From Collinsella tanakaei YIT 12063 (GTDB lineage Bacteria; Actinomycetota; Coriobacteriia; Coriobacteriales; Coriobacteriaceae), in NCBI RefSeq assembly GCF_000225705.1, contig NZ_JH126468.1:308818-372817 (forward strand): a stretch of DNA of 64,000 nt. The letters are read 5' to 3'. The position numbers were made by a program, and so were the translations under genes. Position 1 is the stretch's first letter, and the number at the start of each line of letters is the position of its first letter. This document shows positions 35,851-45,490 of the stretch, piece by piece. The notes beneath the pieces are model-generated. The model was not told the DNA's origin. It worked only from the letters and a program-made list of their open reading frames with translations, and ran no database searches.

Positions 35851-37293
35851 CTACTCGGCATCCATCTCGGCACGCAGGGCTTCCAGCTCCACCTCGCAGC
35901 ACTCGTTGAGCCGCTGGACGGTCTCGCGCATAACCTGCTCGGTAGTCTCCGGGTGGATGCAGCAAATGCGCAGCACCTTCATCCCCTTGAGCTCGGTAGT
36001 GAACACGCCCGCATCGCCGCTCTCTACGATGCGATGCGAGACGCGCGCGCTGAGCACGTCTTTTTGCTCTTCGCTCAAGCCTTCCGGACTGTAGCGGAAG
36101 TTGAGCATCGCCATCTGCGCGGGCGAGACGATCTGCACCATGGGGTTCTTTTCAAGCTCATCCTGCGCCCAGCGAGCAAGGTCGAAACCATGTTCAACGG
36201 CGGCGGACAGCGCGTCCGACCCCATGACCTGCAGGGTGAACCACAGCTTGAGACCGCGCGCGGGGCGCGTGAGCTCCGGGCCCATATCCCATGGATTGGT
36301 GATCTGCGCGGACTCCTCCAGATCTTTGAGGTATTCCGGATGCGTGCTAAAGCTGCTAAGCAGGGTGCGCTCATCGCGTACCAGCACCATGCCGCAGGAA
36401 TACGTTTGGAACAGCCACTTGTGCGCATCCCAGCTAAGAGAATCGGCCCGCTCGATTCCACGCAACATGTCGCGGTAGCGCGTCAGCAGAACGGATGCGC
36501 CAATGGCGCCGTCCACGTGCATCCACAGGTTATGCGCCTGGGCGATATCCGCAATTTGGGGCAGCGGTCCCACCGCTCCGGTGTTGGTGCTACCGGCGGT
36601 CGCGATGATCACAAACGGCTTGAGACCGGCTTGCTCGTCCACGCAAATCGCCCGCTCTAGGGCGTCCAGGTCCATGGTGAAGTCATCATGGCAGGGGATG
36701 GTGCGAATACGGCCGGGTGCCACGCCCACCATATGCAGGCCCTTCGCCACAGAGCTATGCGTTTGCTCTGAAACGTAGGCGACGCCGCGGCACCAGTCCT
36801 CCTCGTCCAACTTTGCGTCACGGGCCGCGATGAGCGCCGTCATGTTCGCCATGGAACCGCCGGATACAAAGACACCGCCCGCCGTCTGGGGAAATCCAGC
36901 CTTGTCGCAAAACCAGCGCAGCAGCTCGTGCTCGGCAACACAGCCCGCTGGGTAGTTTGCAAAGCTGCCGGCATGGCGGTTATAGCCAGAGGCCATCATA
37001 TCGCCCAACCAAGACAGCGCGTTGACGGGACCGGGAACAAAGCCCATGAAGCGGGCGTGGTCGATGTTGTAGCCGTAGCCGATGATGTTCTCCTGCATCT
37101 CGGCAACCACCTCGTCCAAGGGGCGGCCCTGAGCGGGAATGCCCTGGTCCGCGATAGCCTGAAGCTGCTCGGGCGCGGCTTCGACGGCGATTGGTCCTTC
37201 GGAAAGATGGCGGTTTCGCGAGAACAGCTCGCAGACAAAGCGCACCGCCGCGAGCTCGACGTCGGCTTCTTGCGTGGACCCCTTTGCGTACAT
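35851..37293 (-). CDS. Group II PLP-dependent amino-acid decarboxylase
   Basis: 480 residues from the ATG at 37293 with GAAGGAAAAATGCC. Family features: IDHARFMGFVPGP, NRHAGSFANYPAG, a cofactor-binding GGVFVSGGSMANMTALIAARD (residues about 125-145), THSSVAKGLHMVG, the Asp of MHVDGAIGASVLL, and the PLP lysine in SWDAHKWLFQTYSCG. This is the aromatic-amino-acid / diaminobutyrate / tyrosine decarboxylase family; gut members make tryptamine, tyramine or phenethylamine. Substrate cannot be fixed from sequence. A divergent LysR gene shares the 217-bp promoter region. Confidence 0.9.
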   Translation of the reverse strand: MYAKGSTQEADVELAAVRFVCELFSRNRHLSEGPIAVEAAPEQLQAIADQGIPAQGRPLDEVVAEMQENIIGYGYNIDHARFMGFVPGPVNALSWLGDMMASGYNRHAGSFANYPAGCVAEHELLRWFCDKAGFPQTAGGVFVSGGSMANMTALIAARDAKLDEEDWCRGVAYVSEQTHSSVAKGLHMVGVAPGRIRTIPCHDDFTMDLDALERAICVDEQAGLKPFVIIATAGSTNTGAVGPLPQIADIAQAHNLWMHVDGAIGASVLLTRYRDMLRGIERADSLSWDAHKWLFQTYSCGMVLVRDERTLLSSFSTHPEYLKDLEESAQITNPWDMGPELTRPARGLKLWFTLQVMGSDALSAAVEHGFDLARWAQDELEKNPMVQIVSPAQMAMLNFRYSPEGLSEEQKDVLSARVSHRIVESGDAGVFTTELKGMKVLRICCIHPETTEQVMRETVQRLNECCEVELEALRAEMDAE

Positions 37294-37510
37294 GGCATTT
37301 TTCCTTCCCTGTGAAGACGCTCTTGAAGCGCGATGACTGAAGTGACTGGCCACATATTCGCAGCTCTGTTGCCATATGTATAATTCAACTATTTCATTGT
37401 GTGTTTAATAATATTTATACTTACAGGTAAGAGCCTATTTATTTCGAGCAATGAATCCCGCGTGCAAGCACGTTCCCGCGCCGCTATAGCCGCAATCGAG
37501 GAGGCAATTG

Positions 37511-38425
37511 ATGGAGCTGCGTGAAATTGAGACCTTTCTCGCCATTGTTGAGCAAGGCACCTTCTCCAAAGCTGCCGAGAAACTGGGATATTCGCAGTCC
37601 GCCGTGACCGTGCAGATCAAACAGTTAGAGCACGAGCTTGGCGCGCGCCTGTTTGACCGCGTGCCGCGAGGCGCCGCGCTCACCGAGCAGGGCCGAGCCT
37701 TTGCTTTTCACGCTAACGAAATAGCAGGCGCCGCACGGGCCGCCAGGGCCTCCGTCGCCTCCGCCCAAGCCGCTCCCCAAGACATCGCGGGCGTTCTGCG
37801 GTTGGGCAGCGTGGAGTCCGTGGCGACGGCGATTCTTCCAGAAGTCCTCGTCCACTTCCACTCAACCTGCCCGCGCGTCCAGGTGATTGTGACCACGGCG
37901 CAGCGCGACCGCATGATCGAGGGGCTGCGGAACAACACCATCGACTTGCTGCTCACGATGGAGGGGCACGTGCACCAATCCGGCCTGGTAACCCGCGCGC
38001 TAAGGCGCGAGCAGGTGGTGTTTGTAGCGTCGCCCGCACTGCTCGAGAGCGTTGACGAGGGCGCCCCTGCCGGTCGGCCCCTGGATGCGGCCTCCTTATG
38101 CGAGCTGCCGTTTGTTTTGACCGAGCGGGGCGAAAGCTATCGCCTTGAACTTGACCGCGCGCTGAGCGAGCTTGATCTGCATATAAATCCGCTAATCGAG
38201 GCAGGCAATACCGAGACCCTGGTTCACTTGGCCGAGCGCGGCGTTGGAGCAACGTTTGTACCCCGCTTTTCCGCCCAGCGCGAACTGGAACGGGGAAGCC
38301 TGATCGAAGTGACAACGCAGCTGGCACCTGTGGAGATGGAAACCCAGCTGATCCACCATACGGGCAAGTGGATCGCACCGCACATGAGGATGTTTATCGA
38401 AGTGCTCGAGTCGCTTGTGAAGTGA
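37511..38425 (+). CDS. LysR-family transcriptional regulator
   Basis: 304 residues from the ATG at 37511 (GGAGGCAATTG upstream). N-terminal helix-turn-helix: FLAIVEQGTFSKAAEKLGYSQSAVTVQ and RLFDRVPRGAALTEQG. The rest is a periplasmic-binding-like effector domain (GVLRLGSVESVATAILPEVL, EAGNTETLVHLAERGVGATFVPR). It is divergent from the decarboxylase and probably controls it. The intergenic DNA at 37370-37430 is AT-rich with T-N11-A type spacing. Confidence 0.93.
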   Translation: MELREIETFLAIVEQGTFSKAAEKLGYSQSAVTVQIKQLEHELGARLFDRVPRGAALTEQGRAFAFHANEIAGAARAARASVASAQAAPQDIAGVLRLGSVESVATAILPEVLVHFHSTCPRVQVIVTTAQRDRMIEGLRNNTIDLLLTMEGHVHQSGLVTRALRREQVVFVASPALLESVDEGAPAGRPLDAASLCELPFVLTERGESYRLELDRALSELDLHINPLIEAGNTETLVHLAERGVGATFVPRFSAQRELERGSLIEVTTQLAPVEMETQLIHHTGKWIAPHMRMFIEVLESLVK

Positions 38426-38564
38426 GTAGAGATGAATGAGGAGGGGCGCAAGCCTGAGAGCGGGCTCGCTATCTCCCCGCGCCGGGGCAGGGCGGGGCGG
38501 CGTCGGTCCGCGCCAGCGGCGCCCCCCCTTGCTGCGACCCAGTGGGGCCAAGCGTCTGCCGGAC

Positions 38565-38841
38565 CAAATAATGCGTTAGTGCGGAATCCGGGTGTGCCAA
38601 ATAATCGCTTAGTGCGGAGGTTGGGACAAATAGTTAGTTAGTGCGGTTCCCAGAGTGACAAATAGTGCGTTAGTGCGGTACGGATGAGGTGTACGAGGGT
38701 ACCTTATGAATAGGGAGTTCGCATCATCCGAGATAGATGGCTTGGACGAGTACGCCCGATGCATAAGAAATGCCCGCTGAACCTTCTCCAGACCGCACTA
38801 ACGCACTATTTGACCAAACCTCCGCACTAACACGTTATTTG
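38565..38841. repeat. Repeat-flanked intergenic element, copy 1
   Basis: Left arm: four direct copies of CAAATA-N7/8-TTAGTGCGG-like repeats starting at 38565, 38598, 38627 and 38659 (33, 29 and 32 bp apart). Right arm: two copies in reverse orientation, CCGCACTAAC..TATTTG, at 38793-38812 and 38822-38841. The centre 38697-38780 contains AGGGTACCTTATGAATAGGG-like sequence and GGCTTGGACGA that is shared, in reverse, with the element at 48270-48560. It is located between lysR and the end of the his operon. Not a CRISPR: the repeats are degenerate and the intervals are only 10-15 bases. Confidence 0.85.
38706..38780 (+). CDS. Conserved micro-ORF inside the repeat element, copy 1
   Basis: 24 codons plus TGA. 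It begins MNREFASSEIDGLDE, has one Cys near position 19 and ends NAR. AGGG lies 7 bases before the ATG. The counterpart at 48440-48345 begins MNRVFASPKLEGLDD and stays in the same frame without indels over these 24 residues. About 12 are identical and several are conservative (I/L, D/E, E/D, I/M). After the early TGA the frame would go on to a TAA formed by the flanking repeat, as in the second copy. Could be a real peptide, a leader, or the start of a lost gene. Confidence 0.45.
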   Translation: MNREFASSEIDGLDEYARCIRNAR

Positions 38842-38955
38842 ACACAGCGCGGGAACGCCCTCGCCGCTCGCCCGCCCGCCGCCCGCCGCTCGCCGCTCGC
38901 CCGCTCCACAGGAACGCGCTACCGGCCCCAATAGGTGCAGCAGGGCGCCGTCGCC

Positions 38956-39273
38956 CTACTTCATGCGAGCGTTCAGCTCTCCCGCCAGCTCGTCGATGGT
39001 AACGCCGTAGCGCTCAAGAACCACCAGAAGATGGTAGACCAGGTCGCCCGCCTCGTAACGAATGTGATCGCGGTCGTTGTCCTTGCAGGCCATGACAACT
39101 TCGCCCGCCTCCTCTATTACCTTTTTCAGAAGGCTGTCCTCCTCGCCCTGCAGCAGCTTGGCGGTATAGCTGGCCTCGGGCGAAGCCTCGCGGCGACCAT
39201 GTATTGTCGCGGCCAGGCCCTCCATGGTCTGCCCTATGTTTCCGTCTTGTACGTTAGCCGTGCGCACTCCCAT
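38956..39273 (-). CDS. hisE: Phosphoribosyl-ATP pyrophosphohydrolase
   Basis: 105 residues; second step of histidine synthesis. MazG-like fold with SYTAKLLQGEEDSLLKKVIEEAGEVVMA, then DRDHIRYEAGDLVYHLLVVLERYGV. Free-standing, not fused to HisI. Last gene of the his operon, GGGAGGAGCCGGC before the ATG. The N-terminal 20 residues are longer than usual. Confidence 0.95.
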   Translation of the reverse strand: MGVRTANVQDGNIGQTMEGLAATIHGRREASPEASYTAKLLQGEEDSLLKKVIEEAGEVVMACKDNDRDHIRYEAGDLVYHLLVVLERYGVTIDELAGELNARMK

Positions 39274-39324
39274 GCCGGCTCCTCCCTCTTCATCACCATG
39301 CGTCGCCGCCGCAATCGCGCCGCG

Positions 39325-39651
39325 CTAATCCTCGTTATCAAACGTCCTAAAAAAGCAGGTGCGGTTGCCGGTATGGCACGCAGGACCAGGCGAGTCGACG
39401 CGCGCCAACAGGGTGTCGGCGTCGCAATCCACCAACAGCTCGCGCAGCTGCTGCATGTTGCCGCTGGTAGCACCCTTGTTCCACAGCTCTTGGCGAGAGC
39501 GGCTCCAAAACCATGTGGTCCCGGTCTCAAGCGTAAGCGCCACGGATTCAGCATTCATCCAGGCGACCATAAGAACCTCGCCCGTATCATATTGCTGAAC
39601 CACGCACGGGATCAGCCCTTGCGCGTCAAACTTCAAATCCTCGACCTTCAT
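39325..39651 (-). CDS. hisI: Phosphoribosyl-AMP cyclohydrolase
   Basis: 108 residues from the ATG at 39651 (GAGAAAGGAGACGAC). Third step of histidine synthesis. Seen: [40 protein letters not shown]; and the zinc ligands in [23 protein letters not shown]. Separate from HisE, which follows 51 bp downstream. A 124-bp gap separates it from hisF. Confidence 0.96.
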   Translation of the reverse strand: MKVEDLKFDAQGLIPCVVQQYDTGEVLMVAWMNAESVALTLETGTTWFWSRSRQELWNKGATSGNMQQLRELLVDCDADTLLARVDSPGPACHTGNRTCFFRTFDNED

Positions 39652-39775
39652 GTCGTCTCCTTTCTCTCGCGCGATACGCACCCCCGAATGCCGCACGCCC
39701 CGGCGAGCACCGCGCGCACGGCAGGCATCACGCACCGCCCTAACGCATGCCGCGCACGACCAGCGCCCCCGCACG

Positions 39776-40558
39776 TTAGAAATCCAGCCGAACGGGGATT
39801 CCCTGGGCAGCCATGTACTCCTTGACCTGGCGAATGCTAAATGTGCCAAAGTGAAATACGCTCGCAGCCAGCACCGCGTCCGCCTCACCCTCGATAATGC
39901 CCTGGGCAAAGTGCTCAAGCTCGCCCACGCCGCCCGACGCGATCACGGGAACGGGCACGGCGCGCGCAACCGCGCGGGTTAGCGCCAGATCAAAGCCCGC
40001 CTTGGTACCGTCGCGGTCCATGCTGGTCAGCAAGATCTCGCCCGCGCCGCGGCGCGCCGCCTCGCAGGCCCACTCCACCGCGTCAAGCCCCGTGGGTGTA
40101 CGACCGCCCGCTACGTAAACCTCCCATTTGTCGGCCCCGGGACGTCCCGGCTCCCCCACGTGCTTGGCGTCGATGGCGCAGATAACCGCCTGGCTGCCAA
40201 ACGCCGCCGCGCCTTGGGTGATGAGCTGGGGATTTTTCACCGCCGCCGAATTGAGCGACACCTTGTCCGCGCCGGCAGCCACCATGCGCCGCATGCCCGC
40301 GAGGTCCCTAAAACCGCCGCCCACCGTGTAGGGAATGGCGAGTTCGCCCGCCGCACGCGACGCCATATCGATGGTGGTCGAGCGGTTGTCGCTAGTCGCG
40401 GTGATATCCAAAAAGATGACCTCGTCCGCACCCTCGCGATCATACGCGCTCGCAAGCTCAACGGGGTCGCCCGCATCGCGCAGCGATAGGAAGTTGATGC
40501 CCTTTACCACGCGCCCGTCTTTAACATCCAGGCACGGAATCACGCGCTTGGTCAGCAT
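39776..40558 (-). CDS. hisF: Imidazole glycerol phosphate synthase subunit HisF
   Basis: 260 residues from the ATG at 40558, which overlaps the hisA stop; a GTG two codons upstream is possible. TIM barrel cyclase: [22 protein letters not shown] with the first catalytic Asp, [42 protein letters not shown] with the second catalytic Asp, and [13 protein letters not shown]. Works with HisH. Confidence 0.97.
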   Translation of the reverse strand: MLTKRVIPCLDVKDGRVVKGINFLSLRDAGDPVELASAYDREGADEVIFLDITATSDNRSTTIDMASRAAGELAIPYTVGGGFRDLAGMRRMVAAGADKVSLNSAAVKNPQLITQGAAAFGSQAVICAIDAKHVGEPGRPGADKWEVYVAGGRTPTGLDAVEWACEAARRGAGEILLTSMDRDGTKAGFDLALTRAVARAVPVPVIASGGVGELEHFAQGIIEGEADAVLAASVFHFGTFSIRQVKEYMAAQGIPVRLDF

Positions 40559-41367
40559 ACGCACCCGCCTTTCGTGGACGAGGAATCCGCGTTGTCACCA
40601 GCCGTTGCCGCCGGAGCGCTCGCGCTTGCAGCGTCGCCTGCGGCGGCAAGGGCCTCCGCCAGCGTAAAGTTGCCCTCGTACAGGGCGCGCCCGGTGATGC
40701 AGCCCTCCACCACGTTGTCGCCGGCGGCGGCGAGCGCCCTGATATCGTCCAGCGTGGAAATGCCACCGGATGCCACCACGGGAAATCCGGCGCACGCGGC
40801 GATACGGCGATAGGCATCCACATCGATGCCCGTCTGCATGCCGTCGCGTGCGATATCGGTAAACACCAGGTGCCTAAAGCCCAAGCCCGCCAGCTCGCCC
40901 ACCACGTCTTCAGCGCTACGGCCAACGCCTTCACGCCAACCGTTCACCTTTACCTGGCCGTCACGCGCCGCAACGTCAGCAACCAAAAGCTCGCCAAAAC
41001 CACGAGCCGCCACCTCCGCAAAACCAGGTTCGCGCACCAGCACGGTGCCCAGAGCGATGCGCTTGGCGCCGTACGCTGCAAGCTGGTCGATGCGCGCCAG
41101 CGAGCGAACGCCGCCGCCCACGTCGATCGAGAGGCCGGGCACATGGCACAACGCCTCGATAGCGCGGTCATTTGCCTCGCGCGCCTCCTCGTCCTCTTCC
41201 AATGCGGCAGAAAGATCCACCACGTGAAGCCACGCGGCACCCTGCTCCTTAAAGTGCTCGGCCACCGCGACGGGATTGGACGAGTACACCTTCATGTGCG
41301 CGCGGTCTCCGCGCTCAAGGCGGACCACCTGGCCCGCGATAAGATCGATCGCAGGGAAGACAATCAT
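40552..41367 (-). CDS. hisA: ProFAR isomerase HisA
   Basis: 271 residues; TIM barrel isomerase with [69 protein letters not shown] and [16 protein letters not shown]. The C-terminal 30 residues (after about 240) are an Ala/Ser-rich tail ending in cysteines that is not part of the fold. A four-base overlap with hisH upstream and an overlap with hisF downstream indicate coupled translation. Confidence 0.96.
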   Translation of the reverse strand: MIVFPAIDLIAGQVVRLERGDRAHMKVYSSNPVAVAEHFKEQGAAWLHVVDLSAALEEDEEAREANDRAIEALCHVPGLSIDVGGGVRSLARIDQLAAYGAKRIALGTVLVREPGFAEVAARGFGELLVADVAARDGQVKVNGWREGVGRSAEDVVGELAGLGFRHLVFTDIARDGMQTGIDVDAYRRIAACAGFPVVASGGISTLDDIRALAAAGDNVVEGCITGRALYEGNFTLAEALAAAGDAASASAPAATAGDNADSSSTKGGCVC

Positions 41368-42224
41368 GCTACCTCACCCCCATCGCCCGTTTGGCGTGTT
41401 ACGAACCCCTGCATAACGCAACCGGCAACCATATAAGACTCGCCGTCGCGCGCAGCGGCGACAATGCTTGCGAAGTTGCGCAAAACCTGTAGCCCGTGTG
41501 CGGACGATTTCTCCGGGTGGAATTGGCACCCAAACACGCGGCCCTTCCAAATTGCGCTAGCAAAGCTGCGCGTGTAATGCGTGCGGGCGGCGACCGCAGC
41601 GGGATCGGCATCTTGGTCCGCCGCATAGCTGTGCGTAAAGTACACATTGGCGCCCTCCGCCACATCGTCGAACAGAGGACAGGCCGATCCCGACGCGCCG
41701 GCGCCCACCAGGTGAATCTGGTCCCAACCAACGTGAGGCACCTTGAGGCGCGAACCGTCCAGCCTTGTGCACGAACCCGCGATTAAACCCAAGCCGCGCA
41801 CCCAGCGTCTGCCCGCCGCCTCGAACACGGTGCCGGGGGCCAAGCCGTCGCCGCGCCAGCCGGGGTCGTCAGAGGATGGCACAGCGGCAGCTGCGGCGCC
41901 GGCAGCCGCATCAGCGTTGTCGCCCGCCACGGGAACGCCCTCGTCCCCACGCTCAAATAACAGCTGCTGCCCCAGGCAAATGCCCAAAAAGGGCGCGCCG
42001 TTGGCAACGGCATCCATCACCGCGCGATCCTGTCCGGACTCGCTCATATATGCAATCGCATCGTAAAACGAGCCAACACCGGGCAGAACCAGGCCTTCTG
42101 CAGAGCGGATCTCATCCGGGTTATCCGTCGCATACGCGGCGGCGCCCGCACGGGCAAGCCCGCGCACCACGCTCGACAGGTTTCCCTTGTGGTAATCGAC
42201 CACCGCAATCCTAGGCGCGTCCAT
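41364..42224 (-). CDS. hisH: Imidazole glycerol phosphate synthase subunit HisH
   Basis: 286 residues; class I glutamine amidotransferase that feeds ammonia to HisF. Seen: VVDYHKGNLSSVVRGL; VLPGVGSFYDAI; the nucleophile Cys in GICLGQQLLFERGDEG; VPHVGWDQIHLV; TRSFASAIW; and the C-terminal GCQFHPEKSSAHG with catalytic His and Glu. An Ala-rich insert of about 45 residues (110-155) follows the Cys motif, which makes it longer than the typical 200. GGAGGTACGC precedes the ATG. Confidence 0.95.
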   Translation of the reverse strand: MDAPRIAVVDYHKGNLSSVVRGLARAGAAAYATDNPDEIRSAEGLVLPGVGSFYDAIAYMSESGQDRAVMDAVANGAPFLGICLGQQLLFERGDEGVPVAGDNADAAAGAAAAAVPSSDDPGWRGDGLAPGTVFEAAGRRWVRGLGLIAGSCTRLDGSRLKVPHVGWDQIHLVGAGASGSACPLFDDVAEGANVYFTHSYAADQDADPAAVAARTHYTRSFASAIWKGRVFGCQFHPEKSSAHGLQVLRNFASIVAAARDGESYMVAGCVMQGFVTRQTGDGGEVA

Positions 42225-42233
42225 GCGTACCTC

Positions 42234-42857
42234 CTACAGCGAACCCTTGGTTGAAGGGATGCCCACCACGCGCGGGTCGAGCTCGCACGCAAAGCGCATG
42301 GCGCGGCCGGCCGCCTTGAACGCGGCCTCGATAATGTGATGGGAGTTCTCGCCCGCAAGCTCGCGCACGTGCAGCGTCACGCCGGCGTCGCGCGCAAAGG
42401 CATAAAAGAACTCAACCGCCAGCTCCGTGTCAAACGAGCCCACGCGCTGGGTGGGGATGGGCAGATCGCAGTATGCCTGGCCTCGGCCAGAAATGTCCAC
42501 AGCGGCCTGCACCAAGGTCTCGTCCATGGGAATGCACACGTCGGCAAAGCGCGTGATGCCCGCTTTGTCCTGCAATGCGCGGGCAAAAGCCTGTCCCAGC
42601 ACAATGCCGGTGTCTTCCACGGTATGGTGCGCGTCGACCTTGACGTCGCCGGTTGCCTTGACGGTAAGGTCAAACTGGCCATGGCGGGCAAACGCGTTGA
42701 GCATGTGATCAAAGAACGGCACGCCGGTAGCGATGTCGCAGGCACCGGTTCCGTCCAGGTTGAGCTTGATGGAAATATCCGTCTCACCAGTGGTGCGGTG
42801 CACGTAGGCCTCACGCGGCTTCTCCAGATTGGCGACGGGCTTCTTGTAAATGGTCAT
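42234..42857 (-). CDS. hisB: Imidazoleglycerol-phosphate dehydratase
   Basis: 207 residues, monofunctional (no phosphatase domain). Seen: RTTGETDISIKLNLDGTG; TGVPFFDHMLNAFARHG; VDAHHTVEDTGIVLGQA; GSFDTELAVEFFYAFA; and AGENSHHIIEAAFKAAGRAM. These carry the Mn-binding His/Glu clusters. Because the phosphatase domain is absent, a separate histidinol phosphatase is needed; the PHP protein at 34840 is a candidate. Confidence 0.97.
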   Translation of the reverse strand: MTIYKKPVANLEKPREAYVHRTTGETDISIKLNLDGTGACDIATGVPFFDHMLNAFARHGQFDLTVKATGDVKVDAHHTVEDTGIVLGQAFARALQDKAGITRFADVCIPMDETLVQAAVDISGRGQAYCDLPIPTQRVGSFDTELAVEFFYAFARDAGVTLHVRELAGENSHHIIEAAFKAAGRAMRFACELDPRVVGIPSTKGSL

Positions 42858-42859
42858 GG

Positions 42860-43948
42860 CTACTCCTCTCGCAACAGCGAATCAAGCGCCGCGAGCACGG
42901 CGTCGTTCTCCTGTGGTGTACCCACCGTGATGCGCAGGCACCCCTCGAGTCCGGCGACGGCGCTGAAATCTCGGACAAGAATCGAGAACTCATCGCGCAG
43001 GCGCCGACGAACCGTGGAGGCGTTTGCCATGCGGACCAGCAAGAAGTTGGCGGCGCTGGACCATACGGTCACGCGGGGATCTTCAGATAGCGCCGCGTAC
43101 ATGCGATCGCGCTCCAAGCAGATGGTGGCAACGGTAGACGAAAACCGCTCGCGCTGTTTAACCATCTCCAACGCCGCCGCCTGCGTAAGCACGTTGACGG
43201 AATAGATCTGGCGGATCGCAGCGAACGCATCGATGATGTCGGACGCGGCGACCACGTACCCGCAACGGACGCCTGCGGCTCCGAATGCCTTGGACAACGT
43301 GCGGAGGACTACAAGGTTGGAGCACTCATCCAACAACCCCAGAGCAGATGCGGAGGCATCGGCGAACTCCATGTAGGCCTCGTCTAGCAACACCACGCCA
43401 GGGCACACGCGACACACCTCGCGGGTGAGGGCGGGGTCGATGAGATTGCCCGTTGGGTTGTTGGGCGAGGTCAGCACCACAACGTCGCAAGACGGAGCGG
43501 CGGCGAGCACGCGCGCGGCGTCCACCTCAAACGTCACGGGATCGCGAGGAATATCCAGCACAGACGTTTGGGTGAGGTCTGCAAAGAACTGGTACTCGGA
43601 AAACGCCGGGGTGCAGGTGAGCATGGTGCGCCCGCAGCCTCCGAACGCAAAGAGCAGGTTGAAGAGCAGCTCGTCGCCGCCGTTGCCCACGCAGATGTTT
43701 TCGCGCGCCACGCCGTGTCGACGCGCCAGCTCATCGCGCAGGCTGTTTGACATGGGGTCCGGATAGCGGTTGAGCGTCGTCGCGGCAAGCGCGGCGTCCA
43801 GCCGCTCGCGCACGCCGGAGGGCAGCGGGTAGGTGTTCTCGTTGGCCGAAAGGTTGATTTTGGTGGGCGTGAAGTTGGGGTCATAGGGCTCGATACCCCT
43901 CAAGTGGGGCTGCACGAGTTCGCGCATGCGGTCGGAAAGCTCTGCCAT
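42860..43948 (-). CDS. hisC: Histidinol-phosphate aminotransferase
   Basis: 362 residues; PLP aminotransferase. Seen: INLSANENTYPLPSGV; NRYPDPMSNSLRDELARRHGV; ICVGNGGDELLFNLLFAF; TSPNNPTGNLIDP; LLDEAYMEFAD; and LRTLSKAFGAAGVRCGYVV with the PLP lysine. It follows hisD by 7 bp and precedes hisB by 2 bp. Confidence 0.96.
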   Translation of the reverse strand: MAELSDRMRELVQPHLRGIEPYDPNFTPTKINLSANENTYPLPSGVRERLDAALAATTLNRYPDPMSNSLRDELARRHGVARENICVGNGGDELLFNLLFAFGGCGRTMLTCTPAFSEYQFFADLTQTSVLDIPRDPVTFEVDAARVLAAAPSCDVVVLTSPNNPTGNLIDPALTREVCRVCPGVVLLDEAYMEFADASASALGLLDECSNLVVLRTLSKAFGAAGVRCGYVVAASDIIDAFAAIRQIYSVNVLTQAAALEMVKQRERFSSTVATICLERDRMYAALSEDPRVTVWSSAANFLLVRMANASTVRRRLRDEFSILVRDFSAVAGLEGCLRITVGTPQENDAVLAALDSLLREE

Positions 43949-43955
43949 AGCGAAC

Positions 43956-45377
43956 CTACGCCTCCTTATCCATGCGGGCAGCAGCGTCCAAGGCGGCGCC
44001 CCGCATCACCACGGCAGCCTCGTCATCCGGCCAGGCGACCGCGGTGAGGTCCTCGCCTTGCAACGCGTCCGCGCTCACGCTGCCCTCGCCCTGCTGCAGC
44101 ACGCGACGGCGCAGGCCCGCAGACAACGCGTGAGCCCACAGTCCCTCGCGGCGCGCCATCGCCTGGGTGGCGGGAGCGTCGTTCATAAGGCCCTGCGGGG
44201 TATAGCAGATCACGCTGGAGCGCTTCACGAAATCGTCCACGGAAAGCGGGCTGGAGAACATGGCGGTGCCGCCGGTGGGCAGCGTGTGGTTGGGGCCGGC
44301 AACGTAGTCGCCCAGCGGCTCGGAGCTCCATGCACCCACAAAGATGGCACCTGCGTTGCGGATGGACCCCAGCAGGCCCATGGCGTTTTCGCAGTGCAGC
44401 TCAAGATGCTCCGGGGCGATGGTGTTGACGGCGTCGACGGCGGCGTCCATATCTGCGGCGACCACGATGACGCCCTCGTTATCCAAAGACGTACGGGTGA
44501 TGTCCTCACGTGGACTCTGGGCGACCAGCACCTCTACGGCACGCTCTACCTCGGTGGCAAACTGCGCATCGCAGGTCACCAAGTAGCAAGCCGCCAGAGG
44601 ATCGTGTTCCGCCTGCGCCATAAGGTCCGCCGCAACCACGGCGGGGTTGGCAGAGGCGTCCGCCAACACGCACACCTCGGAGGGACCGGCGATCATGTCG
44701 ATGCCCACTTCGCCCGAAACCAGGCGCTTGGCAGCCGCCACGTACGCGTTGCCGGGGCCGGTGATCTTCTCGACGCGCGGAATGGACTGCGTGCCATATG
44801 CCAGCGCGGCGATGGCCTGCGCGCCGCCCACGGTATAGACCTCGTCCACGCCCGCCACCTTGGCAGCTGCCAGCGTGTAGGGCGAGATGCCGCCGTCGCG
44901 CTGGGGCGGGGTCACCATGACCACGCGCTCGACGCCCGCGACCTTTGCCGGGATGGCGTTCATGAGGACGGTCGAGGGGTACTGCGCGCGACCACCCGGC
45001 ACGTAGATACCCGCGGCGCGCACCGGCGTGACCTTGACGCCCAGCATGGTGCCGTCCGCGCGCGTGGTGAACCAGGACTGCTGGACCTCGCGCTGGTGGA
45101 AATCGCGAATCTGCTCTGCGGCCTTTTCAAGCGCGGCCAGAAACGCTGGGTCGATATTGTCCAGCGCGGCGTCGATGCGCTCCTGCGGCAGGCGGAACTC
45201 ATCCACCTCAACTCCGTCGAAATCCTTGCAGTAGCGGCGAAGGGCCTCGTCGCCCGACGCACGCACGCCCTCGATGATGTCCTGTGCGGCGCGCGTGATC
45301 TTGAGCGGCACGGCGCCCTCGCGGTTGAGGTTGAGGACGGTGAGGCGCTCGCCGGCGCCCAACTGTACGGTCTTCAT
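43956..45377 (-). CDS. hisD: Histidinol dehydrogenase
   Basis: 473 residues; zinc enzyme catalysing the last two oxidation steps to histidine. Seen: GIYVPGGRAQYPSTVLMNAIPAKVAGVERVVMVTPP (spread over about 36 residues), VDEVYTVGGAQAIAALAYGT, ITGPGNAYVAAAKRLVSGEVGIDMIAGPSE, the catalytic Glu-His in IAPEHLELH and the C-terminal LPTGGTAMFSSPLSVDDF. The C-terminal about 50 residues extend beyond the usual end. It follows hisZG by 114 bp. Confidence 0.97.
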   Translation of the reverse strand: MKTVQLGAGERLTVLNLNREGAVPLKITRAAQDIIEGVRASGDEALRRYCKDFDGVEVDEFRLPQERIDAALDNIDPAFLAALEKAAEQIRDFHQREVQQSWFTTRADGTMLGVKVTPVRAAGIYVPGGRAQYPSTVLMNAIPAKVAGVERVVMVTPPQRDGGISPYTLAAAKVAGVDEVYTVGGAQAIAALAYGTQSIPRVEKITGPGNAYVAAAKRLVSGEVGIDMIAGPSEVCVLADASANPAVVAADLMAQAEHDPLAACYLVTCDAQFATEVERAVEVLVAQSPREDITRTSLDNEGVIVVAADMDAAVDAVNTIAPEHLELHCENAMGLLGSIRNAGAIFVGAWSSEPLGDYVAGPNHTLPTGGTAMFSSPLSVDDFVKRSSVICYTPQGLMNDAPATQAMARREGLWAHALSAGLRRRVLQQGEGSVSADALQGEDLTAVAWPDDEAAVVMRGAALDAAARMDKEA

Positions 45378-45490
45378 ATCTATTCCCCTTTGTTAACGTC
45401 CGCGGCGACCGATGCCGCACGCGGACGAGTCATTGCCTTGTTTTGGCGCAAGCACCTGCGGTACTTGGCGACGCGGCGCGAACGGCGCGA

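Noticed and set aside
38565-38841. CRISPR array
   Set aside because: Repeats are degenerate, spacers are only about 10-15 bases and similar to each other, orientation flips in the middle, and no cas genes are present.
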